Positions 1 to 7,037 of a stretch of DNA of 14,951 bases are shown one piece after another; position 1 is the first letter of the stretch; the number at the start of each line of letters is the position of its first letter. The stretch is from assembly GCA_945882005.1 (NCBI GenBank), contig CAMCWG010000035.1, positions 1 through 14,951 on the forward strand, read 5' to 3'. Made by a program: the position numbers and the translations under genes. Source of the DNA: Bordetella parapertussis. GTDB taxonomy: Bacteria; Pseudomonadota; Gammaproteobacteria; Burkholderiales; Burkholderiaceae_B. The notes beneath the pieces were generated by a model. The model saw nothing but the letters and a program-made list of their open reading frames with translations, was not told the DNA's origin and made no database searches.

Positions 1-845
1 GGATGCGACAGTGTGTCTTCGTGTCCGCCACGCCAGGTAACTACGAACAGGCACATACCGATAACGTGGTCGAGCAAGTTGTTCGACCAACGGGTTTGGT
101 TGACCCCATCGTCGAGGTCCGACCCGCGCGCACACAGGTCGACGACTTATTGGGTGAAATTAAGTTGCGCGTTGCTGTGCAAGAGCGTGTGCTGGTGACA
201 ACGCTGACCAAACGGATGGCGGAGGATTTGACGGACTACCTTGCCGAACACGGTATCAAAGTCCGCTATTTGCATTCTGATATTGATACGGTTGAGCGGG
301 TAGAAATTATCCGGGATCTGCGACTCGGTGCGTTTGATGTGTTGGTCGGCATCAACCTGCTACGTGAGGGACTGGACATCCCCGAGGTGTCTCTTGTGAC
401 AATTCTCGATGCAGATAAAGAGGGATTTTTGCGTTCAGACCGCAGCTTGATTCAAACAATAGGCCGCGCCGCACGAAACTTAAATGGCCGTGCAATTTTG
501 TATGCGGATCGCATGACGGACTCGATGAAACGCGCGATGGGTGAAACGGAGCGTCGCCGAAATAAGCAGATTGCATTCAACACCGAGCATGGTATCCAAG
601 CGCGTAGTGTGCGCAAGGCAGTGCGCGAACTGATCGATGGCATCGTTGCACCTGCGTTCCGGGATCAGCCTGATCAAGAGGTGGATTTGTCTTTGTTGGG
701 TGATGAAAAAGCACTCGCAAAAGAGTTCAAGCGACTAGAAAAACTGATGTTGGATCACGCACGGAATCTCGAGTTTGAGCAGGCTGCCGCCGCGCGGGAC
801 GCCCTCAGAGTATTAAAGGAGCGAGTGCTACTTTCTGGTGCTTAA
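1..845 (+). CDS. uvrB: UvrABC excinuclease subunit B, C-terminal part (5' end outside window)
   Basis: This is the 3' portion of uvrB: 280 residues of a protein that is normally about 670 long, in the frame whose first full codon is at base 3. UvrB is the DNA-damage-verifying helicase-like subunit of nucleotide excision repair; it receives damage from UvrA and recruits UvrC. Visible parts are VSATPG (local residues 7-12), the second RecA-like domain with the motif V region [12 protein letters not shown] (117-128), motif [10 protein letters not shown] (151-158), and a C-terminal UVR domain (about 238-272, [20 protein letters not shown]) that contacts UvrC. The reading frame is intact to a TAA stop, so this looks like a normal gene cut by the window edge. 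Walker A and the beta-hairpin would lie upstream. The family assignment is very secure. Confidence 0.97.
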   Translation, partial: MRQCVFVSATPGNYEQAHTDNVVEQVVRPTGLVDPIVEVRPARTQVDDLLGEIKLRVAVQERVLVTTLTKRMAEDLTDYLAEHGIKVRYLHSDIDTVERVEIIRDLRLGAFDVLVGINLLREGLDIPEVSLVTILDADKEGFLRSDRSLIQTIGRAARNLNGRAILYADRMTDSMKRAMGETERRRNKQIAFNTEHGIQARSVRKAVRELIDGIVAPAFRDQPDQEVDLSLLGDEKALAKEFKRLEKLMLDHARNLEFEQAAAARDALRVLKERVLLSGA

Positions 846-879
846 ATGTGTCCGTTTTGCAATGTTGCGGTGCATAAAT

Positions 880-893
880 TTGAAATATTTCAA
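880..893. repeat. Perfect 14-bp palindrome TTGAAATATTTCAA
   Basis: The sequence TTGAAATATTTCAA is identical to its own reverse complement. It begins 34 bp after the uvrB stop codon. It could be an operator half of the phosphatase regulatory region or a weak AT hairpin in the uvrB 3' end. No known regulator is assigned. In so AT-rich a stretch, a 14-bp palindrome is less surprising than elsewhere. Confidence 0.5.
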
Positions 894-957
894 TAAAATT
901 TGTGAGGTCGTTAAGCCTTTTTATCTATAAATTACATGATAAAAATTTATTAAGTTA

Positions 958-985
958 TTGATAATAAATATATTTAATAAATAAT
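958..985 (+). promoter_or_regulatory. Possible sigma70 promoter for the phosphatase gene
   Basis: TTGATA (958-963, 5 of 6 matches to TTGACA) is followed after 16 bp by AATAAT (980-985, 5 of 6 matches to TATAAT). Transcription would start near 992 and give a leader of about 70 nt before the ATG at 1065. The region is so AT-rich that -10-like hexamers arise by chance, so the exact position is uncertain. Confidence 0.35.
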
Positions 986-1064
986 CTTATGCTAATTTCT
1001 TTCTTGTGATTAAGCAAAAAAACTCTAGACATGTTACGGGTTTTCCCTCACAATACGAACCATC

Positions 1065-1553
1065 ATGACAAAAGTCCTCTTCGTATGCATGGGCAATATC
1101 TGCCGGTCGCCCAGTGCTGAAGGCGTTTTTCGCCACCTTATCAATGACGCGGGTCTCTCAGACGTCGTGGGCATTGATTCTGCCGGTACCCATAACTTTC
1201 ACGTCGGTGAAGCCCCAGACGCGCGCGCTCAGGCTGCCGCTCGTAAACGTGGCTACGAAATCACTCGCACGGAAGCTCGCCAGATCACGGCAGAAGACTT
1301 CCGTGAGTTCGATTTGATTTTAGCCATGGACTGGGAAAACCTTTCCGCACTGCAACAGCAATGTCCAAAGCCCCATCATCACAAACTCATGCTGCTGATG
1401 CGCTTTGCCAATGAATTCGAAGAAGCCACAGTGCCTGATCCGTATTACGGTGGTCCTGAAGGTTTTGGCAAGGTATTGGATTACCTTGAGGATGCCTGTC
1501 AGGGCGTGCTTGAACTCGTTCGCAAGCGCGTTACGCAGTACCAAGCCGCTTGA
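1065..1553 (+). CDS. Low-molecular-weight protein-tyrosine phosphatase
   Basis: This 162-residue cytoplasmic phosphatase belongs to the low-molecular-weight PTP family (usual length 140-165). The signature P-loop CMGNICRSP is at residues 8-16, with nucleophile Cys8 and phosphate-binding Arg14 in the C-X5-R-S arrangement. The general-acid loop DPYYGG is at 125-130 with Asp125. The P-loop has Ile12 where the arginine phosphatase YwlE has a selective Thr, which fits phosphotyrosine rather than phosphoarginine. No capsule or Wzc-type tyrosine kinase gene is nearby, so the substrate is unknown. A clear Shine-Dalgarno is missing before the ATG, but the P-loop position leaves little room for another start. 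The gene stands alone, with an AT-rich spacer upstream and a strong terminator downstream. The position between uvrB and iscR is, from memory, common in Burkholderiales. Confidence 0.93.
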   Translation: MTKVLFVCMGNICRSPSAEGVFRHLINDAGLSDVVGIDSAGTHNFHVGEAPDARAQAAARKRGYEITRTEARQITAEDFREFDLILAMDWENLSALQQQCPKPHHHKLMLLMRFANEFEEATVPDPYYGGPEGFGKVLDYLEDACQGVLELVRKRVTQYQAA

Positions 1554-1595
1554 TAGCCAGACCACATCCCGCACCATGAATGAAGGGTAGTGATC

Positions 1596-1625
1596 AAAAA
1601 AACCGCGCAAATGCGCGGTTTTTTC
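1596..1625. terminator. Bidirectional Rho-independent terminator
   Basis: A GC stem CCGCGC (1603-1608) pairs with GCGCGG (1613-1618) around loop AAAT. A run of seven A (1596-1602) precedes it and six T (1619-1624) follow, so the stem can extend to 12 bp. The A and T tracts make it work in both directions. It ends the phosphatase transcript and insulates the isc promoter. Confidence 0.93.
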
Positions 1626-1661
1626 TTCGTGGAGGGCTAATTCCACGTAACATCTAAGGGC

Positions 1662-1686
1662 ATATCCTAGTAAAACAGTCGGGAAT
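1662..1686 (+). promoter_or_regulatory. IscR type-1-like binding site (upstream copy)
   Basis: I aligned this 25-bp stretch by hand to the type 1 IscR consensus, whose halves are ATASYYGACT and AGTCRRSTAT. It matches 21 of 25 positions, including AAAAC-AGTCGGG in the right part. It lies 30 bp upstream of a second box in the same register. Type 1 sites bind [2Fe-2S]-IscR, so this supports feedback repression of the isc cluster. Confidence 0.75.
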
Positions 1687-1690
1687 TGGT

Positions 1691-1696
1691 TATACT
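1691..1696 (+). promoter_or_regulatory. Probable -10 element of the isc promoter
   Basis: TATACT matches five of six bases of TATAAT and overlaps the start of the downstream IscR box. Transcription would begin near 1703, giving a leader of about 54 nt. The matching -35 region, around 1668-1673 (TAGTAA), is poor and lies inside the upstream IscR box. IscR binding would therefore block polymerase directly. Confidence 0.6.
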
Positions 1697-1716
1697 TGAG
1701 TTGTTTAGTCGGGTAA
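1692..1716 (+). promoter_or_regulatory. IscR type-1-like binding site (downstream copy)
   Basis: This 25-bp site matches the type 1 IscR consensus at 21 of 25 positions by hand alignment. It includes ATACTTGA in the left half and TTTAGTCGGGTA in the right half. It overlaps the -10 hexamer. With the copy at 1662-1686 it forms a tandem pair with identical AGTCGGG cores. Confidence 0.8.
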
Positions 1717-1756
1717 GCCAATTCATTCGCAACGTTTCTCTCTTAAGGATTCCGTC

Positions 1757-2275
1757 ATGAGGCTCACTACAAAAGGACGATTCGCGGTTACAGCCATGAT
1801 TGACCTAGCCTTGCGCCAGCAAAGCGGTCCGGTCACGCTTTCGGCAATCAGTCAGCGTCAAAATATTTCTCTCTCTTACCTTGAGCAGCTGTTTGGCAAG
1901 CTGCGCCGGCACGAGCTCGTTGAGAGCGTGCGTGGCCCAGGCGGCGGCTACACGCTTGCACGCTTAGGTCGTACGATTACCGTTGCGGACATCATTTTCG
2001 CTGTCGACGAGCCGATTGATGCTACGAACTGTGGTGGCAAGACGGACTGTGCGAACGGTACAGATGGCAAGCCAGGCATCTGTATGACGCATGAGCTCTG
2101 GTCAACACTCAACCGCAAAATGGTCGATTTCCTCGACTCTGTGTCGTTGCAAGATTTGGTTGATCAACAGCGCGTACGGCAGTTGCAAGAGGCAAATCAA
2201 GCCGCAGGCGTTCGTGTCAACGTCGTGGGTTCGAGCGTACCAGGCATCAAGCAGCCTGTGCCAGTCACTGCTTAA
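1757..2275 (+). CDS. iscR: Fe-S cluster-sensing transcription regulator IscR
   Basis: IscR is an Rrf2-family regulator that senses cellular Fe-S demand; with a [2Fe-2S] cluster it represses the isc operon. The 172-residue protein begins MRLTTKGRFAVTAMIDLAL like E. coli IscR. It has the winged helix-turn-helix (about 28-68, with ISLSYLEQLF and RGPGGGYTL) and cluster ligands Cys92, Cys98, Cys109 and His112. E. coli has Cys92, Cys98, Cys104 and His107, so five extra residues lie between the second and third cysteines. Glu43, which in E. coli helps discriminate site types, is present. AAGGA (1745-1749) sits 7 nt before the ATG. It is the first gene of the isc operon and two IscR boxes overlap its promoter, so autoregulation is expected. 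The identification is very secure. Confidence 0.97.
   Translation: MRLTTKGRFAVTAMIDLALRQQSGPVTLSAISQRQNISLSYLEQLFGKLRRHELVESVRGPGGGYTLARLGRTITVADIIFAVDEPIDATNCGGKTDCANGTDGKPGICMTHELWSTLNRKMVDFLDSVSLQDLVDQQRVRQLQEANQAAGVRVNVVGSSVPGIKQPVPVTA
2249..2273 (+). other. Possible RNA stem-loop at the end of iscR
   Basis: AAGCAG (2249-2254) can pair with CTGCTT (2268-2273). Inside the loop, CTG (2256-2258) can pair with CAG (2262-2264). The structure ends at the iscR stop codon. It has no T tract, so it is not a terminator. It could protect the iscR 3' end, as a structured iscR-iscS junction does in E. coli, but the stem is short. Confidence 0.3.
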
Positions 2276-2299
2276 CGATTTAAGATTCAGGATTCAGAT

Positions 2300-3511
2300 A
2301 TGTCAATGCGTCCCATTTATTTTGATTACTCCGCGACTACGCCGGTTGATCCGCGTGTGGTGGATAAAATGGTGCCTTGGTTGTACGAGAACGCAGGTAA
2401 TCCTGCCTCGCGCAGTCACGCCTATGGTTGGGAAGCCGAAGAGGCTGTCGAGCGTGCGCGTGCCCAGGTTGCGTCCCTCGTGAACGCTGACCCACGTGAA
2501 ATTGTTTGGACCTCCGGTGCAACCGAGTCAAATAATCTTGCGATCAAAGGTGCTGCAGGTTTTTACGCTGAGCGCGGTAAACACATTATCACATTGAAAA
2601 CAGAGCATAAGGCCGTGCTTGATCCTTGTCGCGAACTTGAGCGCCAAGGCTTCGAGGTCACTTACTTGGACGTTCAGGAAAACGGTTTGATCAGCCTTGA
2701 GGCGTTCAATGCTGCGCTGCGTCCTGACACAGTCTTAGTGTCCGTGATGTTTGTGAACAATGAAATCGGCGTGATCCAAGACATCGCGACACTCGGCGAG
2801 ATCTGCCGCTCAAAAAATATTATTTTTCATGTCGATGCTGCGCAAGCGACAGGTAAGGTCGCGATTGATTTGCAAACATTAAAAGTTGACTTGATGTCGT
2901 TTTGTGCGCATAAGACATACGGCCCAAAGGGAATCGGCGCGCTGTATGTGCGTCGTAAGCCAAGGATCCGTATCGAGGCACAAATGCACGGTGGTGGCCA
3001 TGAACGCGGTTTTCGTTCAGGCACCTTGGCAACGCACCAGATCGTTGGCATGGGTGAAGCCTTTGCGCTGGCCCAGGCAGAGATGGGAACTGAAAACGAG
3101 CGCATCCGCATGTTGCGCGATCGTTTGTGGGCAGGCCTGTCCCAGATCGAAGAGGTCTACCTCAACGGTGATCTAGAGCATCGTGTGCCACACAACTTGA
3201 ACGTCAGCTTCAATTACGTCGAGGGTGAGTCACTGATTATGGCAATCAAAGAGCTGGCCGTGTCCAGTGGTTCTGCTTGCACTTCAGCAAGCCTTGAGCC
3301 TTCGTACGTGTTGCGTGCCTTAGGGCGTAACGACGAACTGGCGCACAGCTCCATCCGTTTCACGATTGGTCGCTTTACGACCGAGAAAGACATCGACTTT
3401 GCTGTTGAACTGTTAAAGACGCGCGTTGGTAAGTTACGCGATATGTCGCCGCTTTGGGAGATGGCCAAAGACGGCATCGATTTGAATTCAGTTCAGTGGT
3501 CCGCACATTGA
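2300..3511 (+). CDS. iscS: Cysteine desulfurase IscS
   Basis: IscS is a PLP enzyme that takes sulfur from L-cysteine, leaving alanine. It passes persulfide sulfur to IscU for Fe-S assembly and to other pathways such as tRNA thiolation. The 403-residue protein is one shorter than E. coli IscS. It shows the N-terminal motif [14 protein letters not shown], the PLP-binding lysine Lys205 in [15 protein letters not shown], and the catalytic Cys327 in [25 protein letters not shown] context. The C-terminal tail LNSVQWSAH resembles the IscU-contacting tail of IscS, so this is the group I housekeeping form and not NifS or SufS. AGGA (2289-2292) lies 7 nt before the ATG; a second ATG two codons later is possible. 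The 24-nt gap to iscR contains the direct repeat GATTCAG-GATTCAG. Confidence 0.97.
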   Translation: MSMRPIYFDYSATTPVDPRVVDKMVPWLYENAGNPASRSHAYGWEAEEAVERARAQVASLVNADPREIVWTSGATESNNLAIKGAAGFYAERGKHIITLKTEHKAVLDPCRELERQGFEVTYLDVQENGLISLEAFNAALRPDTVLVSVMFVNNEIGVIQDIATLGEICRSKNIIFHVDAAQATGKVAIDLQTLKVDLMSFCAHKTYGPKGIGALYVRRKPRIRIEAQMHGGGHERGFRSGTLATHQIVGMGEAFALAQAEMGTENERIRMLRDRLWAGLSQIEEVYLNGDLEHRVPHNLNVSFNYVEGESLIMAIKELAVSSGSACTSASLEPSYVLRALGRNDELAHSSIRFTIGRFTTEKDIDFAVELLKTRVGKLRDMSPLWEMAKDGIDLNSVQWSAH

Positions 3512-3533
3512 TTTTTACTGCCGGAGAAACAAC

Positions 3534-3917
3534 ATGGCATACAGCGATAAAGTTTTAGATCACTACGAGAACCCCCGCAACGTCGGGACGTTTGACAAGG
3601 GTGATGATCAGGTCGGTACCGGCATGGTTGGAGCCCCCGCCTGTGGTGACGTCATGAAGTTGCAGATTCGTGTGAACGAAGCTGGCATCATCGAAGATGC
3701 GCGTTTTAAAACCTACGGTTGCGGTTCGGCGATTGCCTCGAGTTCACTGGTCACTGAGTGGGTCAAGGGTAAAACACTTGACGAAGCTTTGACAATTCGC
3801 AACACCCAGATCGCGGAAGAGCTTGCGTTGCCTCCAGTCAAGATACACTGTTCTATCTTGGCCGAAGATGCAATCAAAGCTGCGGTCAAAGATTACAAAG
3901 ACAAGCACACGGGATAA
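3534..3917 (+). CDS. iscU: Fe-S cluster assembly scaffold IscU
   Basis: IscU is the scaffold on which [2Fe-2S] clusters are built from IscS-derived sulfur and iron before HscA/HscB release them. The 127-residue protein has all key residues: Cys37 and Asp39 in [13 protein letters not shown], Cys63 in [11 protein letters not shown], and His105-Cys106. The HscA-recognition motif LPPVK is at 99-103. Length and start ([18 protein letters not shown]) match E. coli IscU closely. GGAG (3523-3526) lies 7 nt before the ATG. It follows iscS by 22 nt and precedes iscA by 2 nt, so the three are co-translated from one message. Confidence 0.97.
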   Translation: MAYSDKVLDHYENPRNVGTFDKGDDQVGTGMVGAPACGDVMKLQIRVNEAGIIEDARFKTYGCGSAIASSSLVTEWVKGKTLDEALTIRNTQIAEELALPPVKIHCSILAEDAIKAAVKDYKDKHTG

Positions 3918-3919
3918 TC

Positions 3920-4243
3920 ATGGCCGTTACACTTACGTCACAGGCTGCCGATCACATCGGCAAATATCTGCAAAAACGCGGTAGCGGTATTGGGTTGCGT
4001 TTAGGTGTACGCACAACAGGTTGCTCGGGAATGGCCTACAAGCTCGAGTACGTTGACCAAGCCGCCTCTGAAGATCAGGTGTTCGAAAGTTTTGGCGTCA
4101 AAGTTTTTGTCGACCCGAAAAGCCTCTCGTACCTTGACGGAACCGAGCTCGATTACGCCCGCGAAGGCTTGAACGAGGGCTTCAAATTCCGGAACCCGAA
4201 CGAGAAGGCCACCTGCGGTTGCGGTGAATCTTTCACCGTATAA
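3920..4243 (+). CDS. iscA: A-type Fe-S carrier IscA
   Basis: IscA is an A-type carrier protein that receives Fe-S clusters or iron from the scaffold and delivers them to target proteins. The 107-residue product has the three invariant cysteines of the family: Cys35 ([14 protein letters not shown]) and Cys99 and Cys101 in the C-terminal TCGCGESF. Its length equals that of E. coli IscA. The ATG is 2 nt after the iscU stop, and its Shine-Dalgarno would lie within the last iscU codons, which points to translational coupling. The last codons, encoding GESFTV, also form a 7-bp inverted repeat. Confidence 0.96.
   Translation: MAVTLTSQAADHIGKYLQKRGSGIGLRLGVRTTGCSGMAYKLEYVDQAASEDQVFESFGVKVFVDPKSLSYLDGTELDYAREGLNEGFKFRNPNEKATCGCGESFTV
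4222..4238 (+). other. RNA stem-loop at the iscA/hscB boundary
   Basis: CGGTGAA (4222-4228) pairs perfectly with TTCACCG (4232-4238) around the loop TCT. It sits 2 nt before the iscA stop and 11 nt before the hscB GTG. No T tract follows, so it is not an intrinsic terminator. It could tune hscB translation or act as an mRNA-stability barrier. Part of the symmetry may simply follow from the coded residues GESFTV. Confidence 0.45.
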
Positions 4244-4249
4244 CCAGTC

Positions 4250-4774
4250 GTGAACGCAACGGATCACTTTTCACTGTTTGGTTTGCCTCAGGCGTTCACG
4301 ATTGATCCACGGGTGTTGGAAGCCGCTTGGAAGCGCGTAGCGACAGCCGTGCATCCCGATCGGTTTGCCTCGGGTTCTGCTGCAGAAAAGCGCGTGGCCT
4401 TGCAATGGAGCACGCAGGCCAATGAGGCGTGGCGGGTCTTGAAGGACCCCTTGTCTCGGGCTCGCTACTTGTGCGAACTCGGCGGCGTTGATTTGCAAAC
4501 AGAAACCAATACCGCAATGGCACCTGCTTTTCTGATGCAGCAAATGGAATGGCACGAAGCCCTTGACGAGTTGATGGCGCATCCCAACCAACCAGCTTAC
4601 CAAGCACTCGCCCAGGAATTCGATGCGGCACGCGTCGGGTTCGTGCAAACTTTGACGGATTTGTTTGCGAGCAATCAAATCGAACAGGCTGCCGCGCGTG
4701 TGCGGGAATGGATGTTTTTAGACAAACTTATTGCGCAACTGAAGCAGACACATGGCGTTATTGCAGATCTCTGA
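4250..4774 (+). CDS. hscB: Fe-S assembly J-domain co-chaperone HscB
   Basis: HscB is the J-type co-chaperone that delivers IscU to HscA and stimulates its ATPase. The 174-residue protein starts with GTG, 6 nt after the iscA stop, without a clear Shine-Dalgarno. [15 protein letters not shown] aligns with the E. coli start DYFTLFGLP, which fixes the start to within a few codons. The J domain (about 4-80) carries the HPD motif at residues 35-37. The C-terminal helical part (about 95-170) includes [15 protein letters not shown] and ends LRFLDKL-like ([10 protein letters not shown]), the IscU-binding three-helix region. The 3' end overlaps hscA by 23 nt. The assignment is secure, though sequence conservation in this family is moderate. 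Confidence 0.94.
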   Translation: MNATDHFSLFGLPQAFTIDPRVLEAAWKRVATAVHPDRFASGSAAEKRVALQWSTQANEAWRVLKDPLSRARYLCELGGVDLQTETNTAMAPAFLMQQMEWHEALDELMAHPNQPAYQALAQEFDAARVGFVQTLTDLFASNQIEQAAARVREWMFLDKLIAQLKQTHGVIADL

Positions 4775-6608
4775 GCCCGGCGAATCCCCAGCTCCTCATC
4801 AACGACGCTTAGCAGTCGGGATTGACCTTGGTACCACCCATTCCTTAGTTGCGGCCGTGCGTAGCAGCGTGCCTGAAGTATTGCCAGACGAGCAGGGACG
4901 GATGCTATTGCCTTCAGCCGTTTATTTTGAAGCGGCCGATCGTGCTGCGGTAGGTGTTGATGCGTTGGCCTATCAGAGCACGCATCCGCTTGACACCTTG
5001 GTGTCGAGTAAGCGCTTTATGGGACGATCACATGCGGAGGCTGCCTCCTCGGATGTGCCTTATGTGTTTGTGCCTGACGGGCAAAGTGTGCGGATTCAAA
5101 CGACGCATGCAACGGTGTCCCCGGTGGAAGTCGCAGCACGAATCTTAGATAAGTTGAAATTTCTCGCCGAGGGAACGCTGGGCGACTCGTTGGTCGGTGC
5201 GGTGATTACTGTCCCTGCGTATTTTGATGATGCGCAGCGACAGGCGACCCGCGATGCTGCACGTTTAGCCGGACTCAATGTTCTGCGTTTACTCAATGAG
5301 CCGACAGCCGCCGCCATTGCGTACGGCCTTGATCATGAATCAGAGGGCGTCTACGCAGTCTACGATTTGGGCGGAGGCACCTTCGATTTATCGCTCCTGC
5401 GCTTAACGCGTGGCGTGTTCGAGGTGATTGCGACGGGTGGTGATACGCGCTTAGGAGGCGATGATTTTGATGCGCTGATTGTCGCGTACTTCACGCGAAC
5501 TCTTTGCCTGAATGATCTGTCGCCCGCCTCCCGACGTGCGATGTTAAGCGCTGCGCGTTTGTTGCGCGAGGCCTTAACGGACCGATCGGATCACACCGTG
5601 AGCGTAACACTTGAAGGCGTGACGCTGGCCTTGTCTCTGACGCGTCAAGCGTTCGAAGCGATGGCGTCAGGTTTGATTGAACGGACCCTGAACTGTGCAC
5701 GACTCGCCCTTAAGGATGCATCACTCTCTGTGAAGGATATCAATGGCGTGGTGATGGTTGGCGGCGCAACGCGCATGCCCATCGTGCGTCAATCAGTGGG
5801 TACTTTCTTTGGTTCTGAGCCTTTGATTGATTTGAATCCCGACGAGGTCGTTGCCTTAGGTGCTGCGCTACAAGCGAATTTGCTAGCGGGCAATCGCAAT
5901 CCAGGGGAAGACTGGTTATTGCTAGATGTCACACCGCTCACCCTTGGGCTTGAAACAATGGGTGGACTGGTCGAGCACATCATCCCGCGTAACAGCACGA
6001 TTCCTGTTGCACGTGCTCAGGAATTCACAACCTTTAAAGACGGACAAACTGCGCTGGCTGTGCATGTCGTACAAGGCGAACGCGATTTGGTTGCTGATTG
6101 CCGGTCTCTTGCTCGATTTGAATTGCGTGGTATTCCGCCCATGGTCGCGGGTGCCGCAAAAATTCGTGTGACCTTTCAAGTTGACGCGGACGGACTGCTG
6201 AGCGTGACTGCCCGTGAGCTCGCCTCGGGTGTCGAAGCGTCAGTGACTGTTAAACCCTCTTATGGCTTGAGCGACGAAGAAGTTGCGCGCATGCTCACTG
6301 AGGGCATGAAACTGGCTGATTACGACGCACGTATGCGAATGCTGAAAGAGCAACAAGTCGATGCGCAACAATTGATTGAGTCTGTGCGCGCTGCACTGTC
6401 GACTGACGCTGATTTGTTGAGCGCTGCTGACCAAACGCGTATTGGGCAGCAGTTGCAATCGACAGAACTGGCGGCGAGTGGTGATGACGTAGAAGCCATT
6501 CGTCTTGCGATTAAGGCCTTGTCGGATGCGACAGATGACTTTGCGGCAAAGCGAATGGATCGCAGTATTCGCGCAGCGCTCACCGGAAAATCACTCGACG
6601 CGTTGTGA
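4752..6608 (+). CDS. hscA: Fe-S assembly Hsp70 chaperone HscA
   Basis: HscA is a specialised Hsp70 that binds the LPPVK loop of IscU and uses ATP to promote cluster transfer. The 618-residue protein (E. coli 616) begins [20 protein letters not shown], almost the same as E. coli HscA, which fixes the ATG inside the end of hscB. Visible parts are the phosphate-1 loop GIDLGTTHS (23-31), [11 protein letters not shown] near 182, phosphate-2 loop DLGGGTFD near 205, [10 protein letters not shown], the interdomain region [17 protein letters not shown] near 390, the substrate-binding beta domain (about 400-515) and a helical lid. The usual Asn of GTTNS is His30. There is no separate Shine-Dalgarno, so translation is probably coupled to hscB by the 23-nt overlap. 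Confidence 0.97.
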   Translation: MALLQISEPGESPAPHQRRLAVGIDLGTTHSLVAAVRSSVPEVLPDEQGRMLLPSAVYFEAADRAAVGVDALAYQSTHPLDTLVSSKRFMGRSHAEAASSDVPYVFVPDGQSVRIQTTHATVSPVEVAARILDKLKFLAEGTLGDSLVGAVITVPAYFDDAQRQATRDAARLAGLNVLRLLNEPTAAAIAYGLDHESEGVYAVYDLGGGTFDLSLLRLTRGVFEVIATGGDTRLGGDDFDALIVAYFTRTLCLNDLSPASRRAMLSAARLLREALTDRSDHTVSVTLEGVTLALSLTRQAFEAMASGLIERTLNCARLALKDASLSVKDINGVVMVGGATRMPIVRQSVGTFFGSEPLIDLNPDEVVALGAALQANLLAGNRNPGEDWLLLDVTPLTLGLETMGGLVEHIIPRNSTIPVARAQEFTTFKDGQTALAVHVVQGERDLVADCRSLARFELRGIPPMVAGAAKIRVTFQVDADGLLSVTARELASGVEASVTVKPSYGLSDEEVARMLTEGMKLADYDARMRMLKEQQVDAQQLIESVRAALSTDADLLSAADQTRIGQQLQSTELAASGDDVEAIRLAIKALSDATDDFAAKRMDRSIRAALTGKSLDAL

Positions 6609-6618
6609 TGGCAACGCG
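6599..6618 (+). other. GC-rich stem-loop enclosing the hscA stop codon; possible attenuator
   Basis: CGCGTTG (6599-6605) pairs perfectly with CAACGCG (6612-6618). The loop TGATGG contains the hscA stop codon. Four T (6623-6626) follow after a 4-nt gap, so it resembles a weak intrinsic terminator. It could reduce read-through into fdx or stabilise the upstream message. The T tract is short and displaced, so termination would be partial at best. Confidence 0.5.
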
Positions 6619-6662
6619 ATCGTTTTAAACATCATACGAACATAAATAAGCGCGGGTAATCT

Positions 6663-7004
6663 ATGCCAAAAATCACAGTTCTTCCTCATCCTGATGTGTG
6701 TCCCAATGGTTCAGTCATTGAGGACGCACCTATTGGGGAGTCTATTTGTCGTGTTCTGTTAGATCACCACATCGAGCTTGAGCACGCTTGTGAGTTGTCT
6801 TGTGCATGCACAACATGTCATGTTTTGGTGAAAGAAGGCTTTGGCTCTCTGGCTGAGGCCACAGACTCCGAAGAGGACTTGTTGGATCGGGCCTGGGGCT
6901 TATCGACGACCTCTAGGCTAGCCTGCCAGGCCAAGGTTGCCAAAGCGGACTTGGTTATTGAGATTCCTCGCTACACGATTAATCACGCCAAAGAAAACCA
7001 TTAG
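6663..7004 (+). CDS. fdx: ISC-type [2Fe-2S] ferredoxin
   Basis: Fdx is the adrenodoxin-type [2Fe-2S] ferredoxin that supplies electrons for cluster formation on IscU. The 113-residue protein has the ligand pattern C-X5-C-X2-C at Cys43, Cys49 and Cys52 (HACELSCACTTCH) with the fourth ligand Cys88 in SRLACQAKV. The extra Cys47 also has a counterpart in E. coli Fdx. The C-terminal VIEIPRYTINHAKENH is typical of ISC ferredoxins. It lies 54 nt after hscA, the widest gap within the cluster apart from the iscR leader, with a stem-loop at the boundary and no strong Shine-Dalgarno. No iscX follows. Confidence 0.96.
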   Translation: MPKITVLPHPDVCPNGSVIEDAPIGESICRVLLDHHIELEHACELSCACTTCHVLVKEGFGSLAEATDSEEDLLDRAWGLSTTSRLACQAKVAKADLVIEIPRYTINHAKENH

Positions 7005-7037
7005 AATGACCCTTTAATTAATGTGGTCGGAGACATC

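Larger units (their letters stand above)
846..1064. other. AT-rich intergenic spacer between uvrB and the phosphatase gene
   Basis: This 219-bp stretch has no convincing gene. By hand count, 911-1020 has only 17 G/C in 110 bases, far below the flanking genes. It holds a perfect palindrome (880-893), AT inverted repeats such as ATAAATT/AATTTAT (927-933 and 944-950) and TTATT/AATAA (955-959 and 963-967), and a possible promoter. I see no GC-rich terminator for uvrB. Such composition can bend DNA or bind nucleoid proteins such as IHF, HU or an H-NS-like protein; that is inference. Confidence 0.8.

Noticed and set aside
1320..1721. A 133-codon minus-strand frame over the phosphatase 3' end and the isc promoter
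   Set aside because: It runs through the strong bidirectional terminator and the IscR boxes and shows no recognisable domain.
2284..2297. Direct repeat GATTCAG-GATTCAG before iscS
   Set aside because: Two 7-bp copies can arise by chance or slippage; apart from supplying the AGGA of the ribosome binding site I see no function.
7023..7037. GTG start of the aldolase, five codons upstream
   Set aside because: The GGAG at 7029-7032 is well placed for the ATG at 7038, and the MRENS start fits the family.
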